DNA of 48,244 bases from Deltaproteobacteria bacterium (GTDB lineage Bacteria; Myxococcota_A; Polyangia; Polyangiales; Polyangiaceae): assembly GCA_016209145.1 (NCBI GenBank), contig JACQWT010000046.1:7564-55807 (forward strand), written 5' to 3'. How positions within the stretch are numbered: position 1 is the first letter of the stretch; each line of letters begins with the position of its first letter. A program made the position numbers and the translations under genes. Shown one piece after another: positions 1 through 10,414 of this stretch. A model generated the notes under the pieces. That model saw only the letters and a program-made list of their open reading frames with translations, did not search any database and was not told where the DNA came from.

Positions 1-170
1 AAGCCGCCGGCGCCCAGGCCGCCCATGAACACCGCCAGCACCGCGGCCGAGGCCGGCGTCGAGGCGCCGAAGACCAGGCGCAACTCCCGTAGCCAGGCCA
101 CCTGGTAGACGAGCGCGCACATGCCCGAGAAGAAGAGCAGGAGCGCGATACGGCGGCTGTGATGCGGCAC
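1..170 (-). CDS. Fused MFS/spermidine synthase-like membrane protein, N-terminal fragment running off the left edge
   Basis: Reverse strand reads ...VPHHSRRIALLLFFSGMCALVYQVAWLRELRLVFGASTPASAAVLAVFMGGLGAGG, the typical first TM segment of this family; start codon uncertain (GTG at ~170 or further upstream). Confidence 0.7.
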   Translation of the reverse strand, partial: MPHHSRRIALLLFFSGMCALVYQVAWLRELRLVFGASTPASAAVLAVFMGGLGAGG

Positions 171-380
171 CAAGGACAAGCGTAGCGCGGCCAGCGTCGC
201 GGGGGGAACGGACGAGGGGGCGGCCGTGGTAGGCTCGCACTGGCGCCGGCGGCGGGGCCAGGGCGGCCCGGCACCGCCGGGCGCGCGGCAGGGAGAGCGG
301 ACGATGCACAAGCTCGGAGTATCCGTTCACGGCATTTGCGTGCCAGCAACGACGGCTCGCCGAGTCGGCCGCGATCGCGG

Positions 381-480
381 GGCAGGGGTGACGCGCCCGA
401 AGGGCGCGTCGGGACCCCAACCCCGTCCCGAAGGGACGGACTTACGTCCGCGGGCCGGCTCCTCGCGTACAGGAGTACGC
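381..480 (+). repeat. Intergenic hairpin repeat family B, copy 1
   Basis: ggcaggggtgacgcgcccgaagggcgcgtcgggaccccaaccccgtcccgaagggacggacttacgtcc; core recurs as reverse complement near 16560-16640. Confidence 0.85.
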
Positions 481-583
481 TCCGGGCCGGCCCTGTGGGC
501 GCGCTCGCGCTCGCGGCTCGCCTGACGAGCCGGGTGGGAGGAAGCGTGAACGCGCACGAGCCCGCGCGGGGGCGGCTCGCCGC

Positions 584-2014
584 CTACAGCGCCAGCGGCG
601 CCACGGGCGCTGCCTGCGGCGCGCGGCGCTTCTTCTGCTGGCTGGCGGTGAGCACGAAGGAGCTGTCGCGCGGCGGCCCGGTGATGCGCTCGTAGATGGC
701 ATCGATGCTGACCAAGATGTCTGCGGTGAACTCCGCGTCCGGGCTGTAGAAGATGTTGCGGCGCTGGCCGTCGGGGCCGAGTTGCAGCGTCGGGCTGGGA
801 GTGCCGTTGGCGTAGCCGAGCGAGACGCCGACATCGGGGATCGGGTAGTAGTCGATGCTGGCGCCGAACCCGGTTCCATGCACCGTAGTGCGCTTGTCCT
901 CCGGGCTCTGCGCCTTGACGCAGCCCGTCAGGATCTGGACCTCGCAGTCGCTGCCCTCGAACGTCGGCTTGAACATCTGCGTGAAGGCAAAGGAGACTCC
1001 CAGCGTTAGCTCGGTCCCGAGGATGTCCTGCGGGAAGCTGAAGTAGAAGCCCTCGCGCAGCGTGTCGGTCGTGAGCGGGCTGAAGCTCAACTGGTCGGAG
1101 AGGAAGCTCTCGCCCCTCGCCGTCTGGCGCGTGCGGTTCAAGCCGCCGTTCACGGCGGTGGTGGCGGCGCCGAAGCGGTGATCCCAGCGCAGGCCGCCGC
1201 CCAGCTCGACCGACGGCAGCACGGGCGAGCTCTCCCCGAAGAGCGGAATCGTCTGGGTGAGCGAGAGCCGCGGCGATGTCACGAGGTAGGTGCCGATGGA
1301 GTAGCTCGTGGGCGACGTGGGGAAGGTGACCCTGATTTGAGCGGAGCCGATCGTGCTCAGGCCCGGGATGCTCTCCGGCGCAAAAATCTTGCGGCCATAG
1401 ACCAGCGCCACCGGCAGATCGCCGAACTGCGGCTCGCGCTCCGTCGTTGTAGTGTCGCTGTTGGTCAGCTCCACGGAGAAGCCCGGGAAGGCCCTGGCCT
1501 GAAGGCTCCAGCTCTCCTGGTCCACGAGGTAGTAGTTGAGCGTCAGCCCCCAGCTCATGATGTAGTACTCTTGGGAGTCGCTCAGCGCGTCCATGCCGAC
1601 GCCAAGGGCGGTGGTCGTCACGGTGTGACCCCAGTCCAGGGCCGTGCCCCGCCACGGCACGCGGGCCGGGATCGCCTTCTTCGGCTCGGCCGGGGCCGGC
1701 CCGGCGGCGTCCGGCCCGGGGGCGGGCGGCGGGGGCGGTGGCGACACCACCATGGTGGCGGGACCGGCAGGCGCGAATCCCGGTGGCGCAGGCGCGGGCG
1801 GGGGCGGTGGTGCGGGCGCCGCGGTCACGGGCGGCGGGGCCGGCGTGGGCGGCGCCGGAGCCGCAGCAGGCGGCTCCTCCGGTGTGGGGCCCGCCGCGGG
1901 CGGCGCGGCCGGTGGCTGGGCCGGCTCGTCGTACGGCTCCTGGGCCCACGCCACCGGCGCAACGGCCATCCCTAGGACGAGCAACGGCACCCCATGCCAA
2001 GTTCGGGAAGTCAT
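584..2014 (-). CDS. Secreted/outer-membrane hypothetical protein: signal peptide, Pro/Ala-rich linker, possible beta-barrel domain
   Basis: MTSRTWHGVPLLVLGMAVAPVAWAQEPYDEP signal peptide; long PPAAP linker; remainder rich in alternating aromatic/polar strands. Confidence 0.75.
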   Translation of the reverse strand: MTSRTWHGVPLLVLGMAVAPVAWAQEPYDEPAQPPAAPPAAGPTPEEPPAAAPAPPTPAPPPVTAAPAPPPPPAPAPPGFAPAGPATMVVSPPPPPPAPGPDAAGPAPAEPKKAIPARVPWRGTALDWGHTVTTTALGVGMDALSDSQEYYIMSWGLTLNYYLVDQESWSLQARAFPGFSVELTNSDTTTTEREPQFGDLPVALVYGRKIFAPESIPGLSTIGSAQIRVTFPTSPTSYSIGTYLVTSPRLSLTQTIPLFGESSPVLPSVELGGGLRWDHRFGAATTAVNGGLNRTRQTARGESFLSDQLSFSPLTTDTLREGFYFSFPQDILGTELTLGVSFAFTQMFKPTFEGSDCEVQILTGCVKAQSPEDKRTTVHGTGFGASIDYYPIPDVGVSLGYANGTPSPTLQLGPDGQRRNIFYSPDAEFTADILVSIDAIYERITGPPRDSSFVLTASQQKKRRAPQAAPVAPLAL

Positions 2015-2190
2015 CGGTAGGAACCTCGCGCGCGAGTGGACCTTCTACACCCGTCGGCTCGCGTCAACAACCACCGGCTGGGCCACCGAGCCAACACGCC
2101 GCCCATGGCCTCTATGCACGAGCCGTGCCGCCCGAGGGCAGCAGGCCGGCCCACGCGCATCCACTCGCTACGAGCCACCCTGATCCTCCT

Positions 2191-2208
2191 CCGTTACCGC
2201 CGTAACGG
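2191..2208. promoter_or_regulatory. Perfect palindrome CCGTTAC-CGCC-GTAACGG between divergent genes (possible operator)
   Basis: 7-bp perfect arms in the intergenic region between the genes starting at 2014(-) and 2410(+). Confidence 0.4.
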
Positions 2209-2409
2209 CCGCTCTGTCGCGATCCTGACGCGCCACTAGTGCTAGTCTCTTGACGGCAAGTTGATACCGATTCGGGCAGGACTTCCAATGGGCTGCATCG
2301 AAGGGGCAAGGGGCGGGGCGGCCTTCGGCCGCGCTGTTCGCCACTTTCCCCGCGTCCGTTCTTCCCTTGCCCCTCCCGTTCCGGCTCCGCCGGGTTAGGC
2401 TTCTCCGCC

Positions 2410-5400
2410 GTGGCACCCGTGGCCGTGCTCATCGCAAGGCTGGCCGACCGCGCCGACGTTGTCGAGGCGGTCGAGACCGCCCTGGTGGGCGGCGTGACGC
2501 TGCTGCCGCTCGGCAAGGGCCCCTCGGGCATGCACCCGCACGCGCTGCAACTGCACGCGCCCGATCTCGGGAGGCCGGTCGTGCTCCAGGCCGTGCTGAC
2601 CGGCGAGGCCCTGGGCGGGATGTTTCCCCTGCAACTCGGGCTCGTCTCGCCGCGCGACGAGCCCAAGCTCCGGGCATTTGTGGCAAGCGGCGGCGCTTGG
2701 CCCGAGGGGGAGGAGGAGGAGGCCCGCAAGTCCGTGCCGCCGCCGGCAGCAGCGCCGGCCGAGGCCCCTGCACCCGCGCCGGCCGCGGTGCGCGAGACCG
2801 AGGCCGGCGCCGGCACGGGCGGCGCCGCAGCGAGCACGGCCGAGCCCGAGCCGGTCCCCCCGCCGCGCCCGCCGTCGGGTCGGCCGAGCTCGGCCGCGCC
2901 CGGCAAGCCGGAGGATCCCTACCTCGGCCGCGTGCTGGGCAGCGGTCGCTACGAGATTCTCGCGCGCCTGGGTGAAGGCGGCATGGGCAAGGTGTATCGG
3001 GCGCGGCACGTGGCGCTCGACAAGGTAATCGCCCTAAAGATCCTGCACGCCACGCTGCGCACCGACCCCGACTTCGCGGGCCGGTTCCACCGCGAGGCGC
3101 TCTCGGCGAGCCGACTCGATCACCCCAACGTGACGCAAGTGCTCGACTTCGGCGAGGAGCCCGACGGCACGCTGTTCATTGCGATGGAGTACTTGGACGG
3201 CCCGGATCTGGCGACCGTGCTGGAGAAGGACCGCAACATCGGGCTGGAGCGCAGCGTCGCCATCATGTCGCAGGTGTGCGCGGCGCTGGCGGCGGCGCAC
3301 GACCAGGGGATCATCCACCGCGACATCAAGCCGGAGAACGTGGTGCTCGTGCCCCATCGCGCCGACGACGGCTCCATGGCGGAGCGCGTCAAGGTGTGCG
3401 ACTTCGGCATCGCGAAGATGCAAGGCGAGGAGCCGGCCCAAGCCCGCCGCGGGCGCAGCGCAACCGCGCCGGGGCTGCTCCAGGGCACCCCCGCCTACAT
3501 GTCCCCGGAGCAAGTGCGCGGAGAGAAGCTCGACGCGCGCTCCGACGTCTACGCCTGCGGCGTCATGCTCTACGAGCTCGCTGCGGGCCGGCAGCCCTTC
3601 GTCGCGGAGAACGCCATCGGCGTCCTCACCAAGCACCTGGCGGAGAAGCCCGCTCTGCCTTCGCGCTTCCGGCCGGACACCGACCCGGCGCTCGAGGCGG
3701 TAGTCCTGCGGGCGCTGGAGAAGGACAAGGAGCTGCGACACGCCGACGCCCGCGAGCTGCGCGACGACCTGCTCGCGCTCGTGCGCGTGCGGGCCGACGT
3801 GCCCTCGCCGCGACCCGGGGAGGCGCAGTTCGGCTCGCCCGGGCTGGAGAGCGGGGGCGCCGTCATCGACGAGCGCTCGGCCGCGGTGGTGATCAGCGAC
3901 GTGGACGAGGCCGCGGCTGGCCGCAAAGGCCCGCCGTCCGTGGCGCCCACGGGTGTGCGGCTCCCGCTCGCGGCTGGCCGCGCTGCAAGCAGTGCGCCGC
4001 CCGAGGCCGACGCGGCCCTGCCGGCGGCGCAGCCGGCCCAGGATGAGGGCGAGGCGCCGGTGCGGGCCATCGCGCTGTCCATGGAGGACGAGCGGCCGGC
4101 CGCCGTGGTCGTCCAGGCCGACGACGAGGGGCTGGGCTCGCTCGACGTGGAGGGCGACGCGGCCAGGCTTGCCGAGGAGGCACCGCTGGCGGCGGTGGCC
4201 GCCCCCGCGCCGATCGCCGTGCCCATCGAGGACCATGCCAGCGGCTTCGTCGAGTTCGTGACGGCGCTCACGGCCACCATCGCGCATACCACGTACTACC
4301 AGCGCGGCCACCCGGAGTTCGCGCAGTCGCTCATGCGCCTGCTGCAGACGGTCCAGCCGCCGCTGACCTCGCGCCGCGAGATCTCGCTGGCGCGCCGCGA
4401 TGTGGAGCAGGCGGTCCAGCTCGACGTGCAGACGGGCACGGGCGAGAGCGTGCCGCTCAAGAAGGCGCTGCCCGCCTCGCTCTACGAGAACTGCAGCGGT
4501 CGGCTGGGCGACGTGTTCCAGCGCCGCCGGCTCATCTCGCTGACCCTCAAGGAGGGCATCCCGAGCGAGGAGATGGCCGACGTGGTCGAGCTCATCGCCG
4601 GCCCGGAGATCGACGTGCGCCTGCTGCGCAAGCAGTTCCTGGCGCGCGGCCTGCGCTGGGTTTCGATCCTGTTCGCCGAGGACATGCTCGGCCGGGGGCG
4701 GAAGCTGCCCTGGCAAGTCGATCTTTGCATCTCCCGGCTCGCGCGGGACCTGCGCGTGCTGCCGCTGCTTCGCGGCATGGACATGGACGGCATGCTCCGG
4801 CTGCGCAGCCAGCTCGTCGGCGACGTCGTGCGTCCGCTCAAGGCGGAGCAGGTCCGGCTGCTGCTCGCCAACTCCGACCTCATCACCGACGCGCTGCAGC
4901 GCGTGCCCGAGCTCAGCGGCCTCGACATCGCGCCGCTCGTCGTGGCAGCGCTGCCGCAGGCGCTGTGCCTGGGCGTGGCCGGGCTGACGCTCTCCGATCT
5001 CGAGGAGGAGGCCGTCTCGGGCCTGGCGGGGATCAAGGGCACCGACCCGCGGCGACTGATGGAGATCATCGGTGCCCGCTTCATCCGGGAACGCACCATC
5101 GAGTCGGACGCGGTGCTGCGCGAGCTGCACGCGCGCGCGATCCTGGCGTTTCCCCAGCTCCCGGCCGATCTGCAGATGTGGATCCTGGCGGAGCAGTTCG
5201 CCGAGAAGGTAGCCGAGAACGCCGACCAGATGCTGCGGCCGCTTGACGCCCTCTACGACGTCGCGCGCTACGCGCGCGAGCTGCGCACGCTCGAGCGCGC
5301 CATGCGCGTGCTGGCGCGCCGGGGCCGGGTGGGCGCACTCTGGGCCTGCGCGGCCACCCTCGAGCGGCACGCGCGCGGCGCGGAGCCCGGGGAGGCCAGC

Positions 5401-6273
5401 CGCGAAGCGCTCGCCGCCAAGGCGCTCCAGACGCTGGGCGATGCGGAGATCCTGCGGCTCGTCTCCGACGCGTTTCTTGGCGGTGCGCACGAGCAGCGCG
5501 AGCACGCGCGCGCGGTGCTGGCGTCGCTGCCCGCGGCCGCGGCCGGGCCGCTGTGCGAGGCCCGGCTCGCGGCCGAGCCGCAGCGCGGGGGCTACCCGCA
5601 CTTCGTCGCGGCACTACGCGAGATGGGCGAGCACGCGCGCGGCGCCATCACCGGCGCGCTCGCGCACGTCGCCGAAGGCGAGGAGGAAGCCGACGCCGCC
5701 CTGGCGCAGGACCTCTTGCGCGCCGTGCCGGAAATCGCGGACAAGGACCTGGGCTTGCAGGTGGCGCGCTTCGTCGGCAGCCCCACCCGCGGCGTGCGGC
5801 GCGCTGCCATCCACGCGCTGGCGGCCGTCTGGGACGCACGGGGGCGCGCCCAGCTCACCGAGGCCCTGAGCGACCCCGACGAGGGCGTGCGCCTGGCCGC
5901 CCTGTCCGGCCTGCGCCGGGCCAAGAGTTTGGGCGCCGAGCACGTCGAGTGCCTCGCGCGGCTGCTCGATCCCTCCACGGCGCTGGGCGAGGAGCTGCGC
6001 GCCACCGCCGCGGCCAGCCTGGGCGAGATCGAGCCGGCCGGCCGGCCGGCGGCGGCGCAGGCACTGATGGCGGCCCTCAAGCCGCGTCCCCGCAGCCTGA
6101 TGGACCGGCTGCGCGCGCAGGGCGAGGGGCAGCAGAGCGATCTCGTGCTGGAGACGATGTGCCGAGCGCTGCTCCGCGTGGGCGGAGACGACGGCCGCAA
6201 GGCGGTGGCGGAGCGCGCCAAGCAGAGCAAGCCAGAGACGCGCCGCAAGCTCCTGGGCCTGCTGGAGGGTTGA
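2410..6273 (+). CDS. Serine/threonine protein kinase with N-terminal accessory domain and long C-terminal helical/HEAT-like repeat region
   Basis: YEILARLGEGGMGKVYRARH...VIALKIL...IIHRDIKPENVVLV...VCDFGIAK...GTPAYMSPEQ; repeated helical segments downstream (ALAQDLLRAVPEI..., RRAAIHALAAVWD...). Confidence 0.93.
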   Translation: MAPVAVLIARLADRADVVEAVETALVGGVTLLPLGKGPSGMHPHALQLHAPDLGRPVVLQAVLTGEALGGMFPLQLGLVSPRDEPKLRAFVASGGAWPEGEEEEARKSVPPPAAAPAEAPAPAPAAVRETEAGAGTGGAAASTAEPEPVPPPRPPSGRPSSAAPGKPEDPYLGRVLGSGRYEILARLGEGGMGKVYRARHVALDKVIALKILHATLRTDPDFAGRFHREALSASRLDHPNVTQVLDFGEEPDGTLFIAMEYLDGPDLATVLEKDRNIGLERSVAIMSQVCAALAAAHDQGIIHRDIKPENVVLVPHRADDGSMAERVKVCDFGIAKMQGEEPAQARRGRSATAPGLLQGTPAYMSPEQVRGEKLDARSDVYACGVMLYELAAGRQPFVAENAIGVLTKHLAEKPALPSRFRPDTDPALEAVVLRALEKDKELRHADARELRDDLLALVRVRADVPSPRPGEAQFGSPGLESGGAVIDERSAAVVISDVDEAAAGRKGPPSVAPTGVRLPLAAGRAASSAPPEADAALPAAQPAQDEGEAPVRAIALSMEDERPAAVVVQADDEGLGSLDVEGDAARLAEEAPLAAVAAPAPIAVPIEDHASGFVEFVTALTATIAHTTYYQRGHPEFAQSLMRLLQTVQPPLTSRREISLARRDVEQAVQLDVQTGTGESVPLKKALPASLYENCSGRLGDVFQRRRLISLTLKEGIPSEEMADVVELIAGPEIDVRLLRKQFLARGLRWVSILFAEDMLGRGRKLPWQVDLCISRLARDLRVLPLLRGMDMDGMLRLRSQLVGDVVRPLKAEQVRLLLANSDLITDALQRVPELSGLDIAPLVVAALPQALCLGVAGLTLSDLEEEAVSGLAGIKGTDPRRLMEIIGARFIRERTIESDAVLRELHARAILAFPQLPADLQMWILAEQFAEKVAENADQMLRPLDALYDVARYARELRTLERAMRVLARRGRVGALWACAATLERHARGAEPGEASREALAAKALQTLGDAEILRLVSDAFLGGAHEQREHARAVLASLPAAAAGPLCEARLAAEPQRGGYPHFVAALREMGEHARGAITGALAHVAEGEEEADAALAQDLLRAVPEIADKDLGLQVARFVGSPTRGVRRAAIHALAAVWDARGRAQLTEALSDPDEGVRLAALSGLRRAKSLGAEHVECLARLLDPSTALGEELRATAAASLGEIEPAGRPAAAQALMAALKPRPRSLMDRLRAQGEGQQSDLVLETMCRALLRVGGDDGRKAVAERAKQSKPETRRKLLGLLEG

Positions 6274-6369
6274 GGCGCTCCGGCCGGCCGGCCGCCCGCC
6301 TGGCCGCAGGGGGCGATGCAAGAGGCAGTTTGCAGCGCCCGCCGTTAGTGCCATGATGCTCGAACCCCC

Positions 6370-7988
<1,619 letters not shown>

Positions 7989-7992
<4 letters not shown>

Positions 7993-8711
7993 GCAAGCGC
8001 GTGCTCGTCGTCTCCTCGAGCTCGGTCACGCGGGCGCTGCTCGGCTCGCTGCTGCCCTCCGACGGCTACGAGATGCTCCTGGCCGACTCGCTGCCCGCGG
8101 CGCTCGAGACTGCCCGCCGCCATCCTCCGCGCGCCATCATTCTCGAAGCCGGCATCGTGCGCGCGAGCGAGGACACGGTGCAACGGCTGCGCGAAGCCGC
8201 CGGGGGCGAGGCCGGAGTCGTGCTGGCCAGCCGCTCGTACGCGGACGAGCGCCGGGGCGCGGCGGAGCAGCAGGCTTTCGGCGCCCAGGCCTGGGTTGCG
8301 ATCCCGCCCGACGGCTCGGCCCTGGAGGAGGCGCTGCGGGCGGCGGCCGGCGACTCCATGCTGCCGCCGCAGTCCCCGGAAGACGTCGTGCCGGCGCCCG
8401 CCCAGGACTCGATCCGCGTCCTCGACGCCGACCAGGCTGCCCGGTACGCGGAGCGGCTCCACGCCAAGCTGGAGGAGCTCGACGCCTACCAGCTCCTGCG
8501 CGTCTCCCCGACCGCCACGCAGCCCGAGATCGAGGCGGCTTTCCGGCGCCGTGCCCTTGAGTTCCACCCCGACCGGCCGCAGCCCTTCACCGACGAGGAG
8601 ACACGCGAGCGCACCTACCAGATCTTCAAGAAGATCTCCTGGGCGTTCCGCAAGGTGGGCGACGCCGCCAGCCGGCGCGAGTACGACTCTGGGCGACAGG
8701 CGGCGAAGTGA
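7989..8711 (+). CDS. Degenerate receiver-like domain fused to a C-terminal J-domain
   Basis: [57 protein letters not shown] (receiver-like); [36 protein letters not shown]...[15 protein letters not shown] (J-domain, HPD present); GTGA overlap with previous gene. Confidence 0.85.
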
Positions 8712-8977
8712 TGCGCTGCGCCGCGCGAAGGGCGGGCCGGCACGTCGCGCGAGATCTGTGGCGGCTGCTTTCGGCCGTCCTGCTCGCCGCCTGCGGCGGC
8801 TCGTCCAGCGAGACGCCGTGGCCGGTCGAACCGATCGACGTGGATCTTTCGCCGCGCGGTGAGGCTTCGCCCGCCCACCAGCCCGGCTACGCGGGCCTGG
8901 CCGCCGCCGCGGAGGACGAGGAGCTCGAGACGGACGGCGGAGCCCGCCCCGACGCCGCGCCGCCGGCCGAGGAGTAG
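8708..8977 (+). CDS. Small putative lipoprotein
   Basis: ATGA overlap with the J-domain gene; [16 protein letters not shown] lipobox. Confidence 0.65.
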   Translation: MMRCAARRAGRHVARDLWRLLSAVLLAACGGSSSETPWPVEPIDVDLSPRGEASPAHQPGYAGLAAAAEDEELETDGGARPDAAPPAEE

Positions 8978-9284
8978 GGAAACCTGGGCTTGATCCGCCT
9001 ATGCGGAGCCACGCTGCGACACTGGCCCGCCCTCGGCGATGCGCGTCGAGGTGAAGACCACCCAGGGCCAGCCGGCATAGGCTTTAACCTGGGTTTCGCG
9101 CGCGGCGCGGGGTACGACGGCCCTGCTGGCAGATGGGTGAGCGTGTGGCGCGATCAGCAGTGGGGCTGGGCGTGCCGACTCTAAGCCGGTGCCGCGCTGG
9201 CGACGCCCTGGCCCCACACCCGGAGGCTGCGCCGCCACTTGTTCGGGCTCCAACAGGGCAAACTGCCCGGTTTCGGGCCGACAG

Positions 9285-9499
9285 ATGGCGCTGTGCGCGC
9301 GCCATCGACGCCAAGTACGGCTCCGCGGAAGAAAGCACCGACACGCGGCTCGCCCGGGAAACTAGCAACTAGGAACACGGAACACGGGAACGAGAACTGG
9401 GAACCTCGTCGCCGCCCGGGCAGGTTGTCCCGCGTTCCGTGTTCGCGTTCCTGTTCCCAGTTCCTAGTTCACGAATGGCGCTGTGCGCGAAATCGACGT
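9285..9499. repeat. Intergenic composite: GGAAC-rich inverted repeat flanked by 15-bp direct repeats
   Basis: atggcgctgtgcgcg at 9285-9299 and 9475-9489; GGAAC-rich arm 9366-9404 opposed by GTTCC-rich arm 9434-9469. Confidence 0.6.
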
Positions 9500-10323
9500 T
9501 AATGCCTATGCTCCCATCCCCCTGCCAGCGACTCCACCACCGCGACCAGCCGCCGCACGCGGGAGAGGACCACGCGCGCCTCAGCCGCGGCGCTCTCCCT
9601 CAAGGCCGTGCCCACGATGGCGCCGTCGGCAAGGCGCAGCAGCTCGCGGGCATTGTCCGGCGTCACGCCGCTGCCGACGAGCACGGGGAAGTCGCCGGCG
9701 GCGGCGCGCGCCGCCTCCAGGTCGGCGAGGGAGGGCGGCTCGCCCGTCACCCGGCCGGTCACGATGATGGCGTCCGCGCCGCCCGCCATCGCCTGCCGCG
9801 CGGAGGTGCCGATGCTCTTGCCCGGCTCCAGCAACTCGCTGTGCTTGACCTGGATGTCGGCCAGCAAGGCGACATCGCCGGCACCGATGTGCTCCCGGTA
9901 GGCGATCACGGCCTCGGGCTCGGGCTCGACCACGCCCGCGGCGATCCTGACCCGATCGACGAACTGATCGAGCCGCACGAACCGGGCTCCCGTACGCCGG
10001 GCGATGGCCAGCGAGGCGCGCCAGTCGTGCGGCAGCACTTGCAGGCCCACGGGCACCTTCGCCCGCCGGGTCACCCGCTGCGCCACGAGCGTGAAGCACG
10101 CCACGACTTCCGGGCTGGCCGTGAGCTGGGACGGGCGGTCGTAGTCGTTCTCCAGGCACACCCCGTCCACGCCGCCCTGCTCCAGCGTCTCCAGATCGCT
10201 CAGGGCGCGCGCGACGATCTCGTCCGGCGCCTCGACTCCGGCCCGCCCCACGAGCGGAGGCAGCGCGATCATGCCGACGATCGGCCGGCAGGCCGGGAAG
10301 ATGCGGGCAAAGGCGGTGCTCAT
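9499..10323 (-). CDS. BtpA/SgcQ family TIM-barrel protein
   Basis: MSTAFARIFPACRPIVGMIALPPLVG...GGVDGVCLENDYDRP...ADIQVKHSELL...AMAGGADAIIVTGRVTGEPP...PVLVGSGVTPDNARELL...ADGAIVGTALRE. Confidence 0.9.
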   Translation of the reverse strand: MSTAFARIFPACRPIVGMIALPPLVGRAGVEAPDEIVARALSDLETLEQGGVDGVCLENDYDRPSQLTASPEVVACFTLVAQRVTRRAKVPVGLQVLPHDWRASLAIARRTGARFVRLDQFVDRVRIAAGVVEPEPEAVIAYREHIGAGDVALLADIQVKHSELLEPGKSIGTSARQAMAGGADAIIVTGRVTGEPPSLADLEAARAAAGDFPVLVGSGVTPDNARELLRLADGAIVGTALRESAAAEARVVLSRVRRLVAVVESLAGGWEHRH

Positions 10324-10414
10324 GGCCGCAAGCCGCGAAGATAGCACGGCCGGCCTGCGCCGCCCGGCAGAGCAGTCGCGGCGCCGGCCGGACCGCGCTA
10401 TGTCGGGCCCTGCC

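Noticed and set aside
327-2000. 557-aa minus-strand ORF overlapping the 476-aa secreted protein
   Set aside because: Arg/Ala/Gly-rich shadow frame in high-GC DNA that runs through repeat family B; the 584..2014 frame has a signal peptide and normal composition.
3034-5601. 855-aa minus-strand ORF opposite the kinase
   Set aside because: His/Arg/Leu-rich antisense frame typical of GC-rich codon usage; kinase motifs are on the plus strand.
8978-9498. Small ORFs (e.g. 9133..9372) in the gap after the lipoprotein gene
   Set aside because: Short, Arg/Ala-rich, no recognizable domain or ribosome-binding context; region better explained as intergenic repeats.
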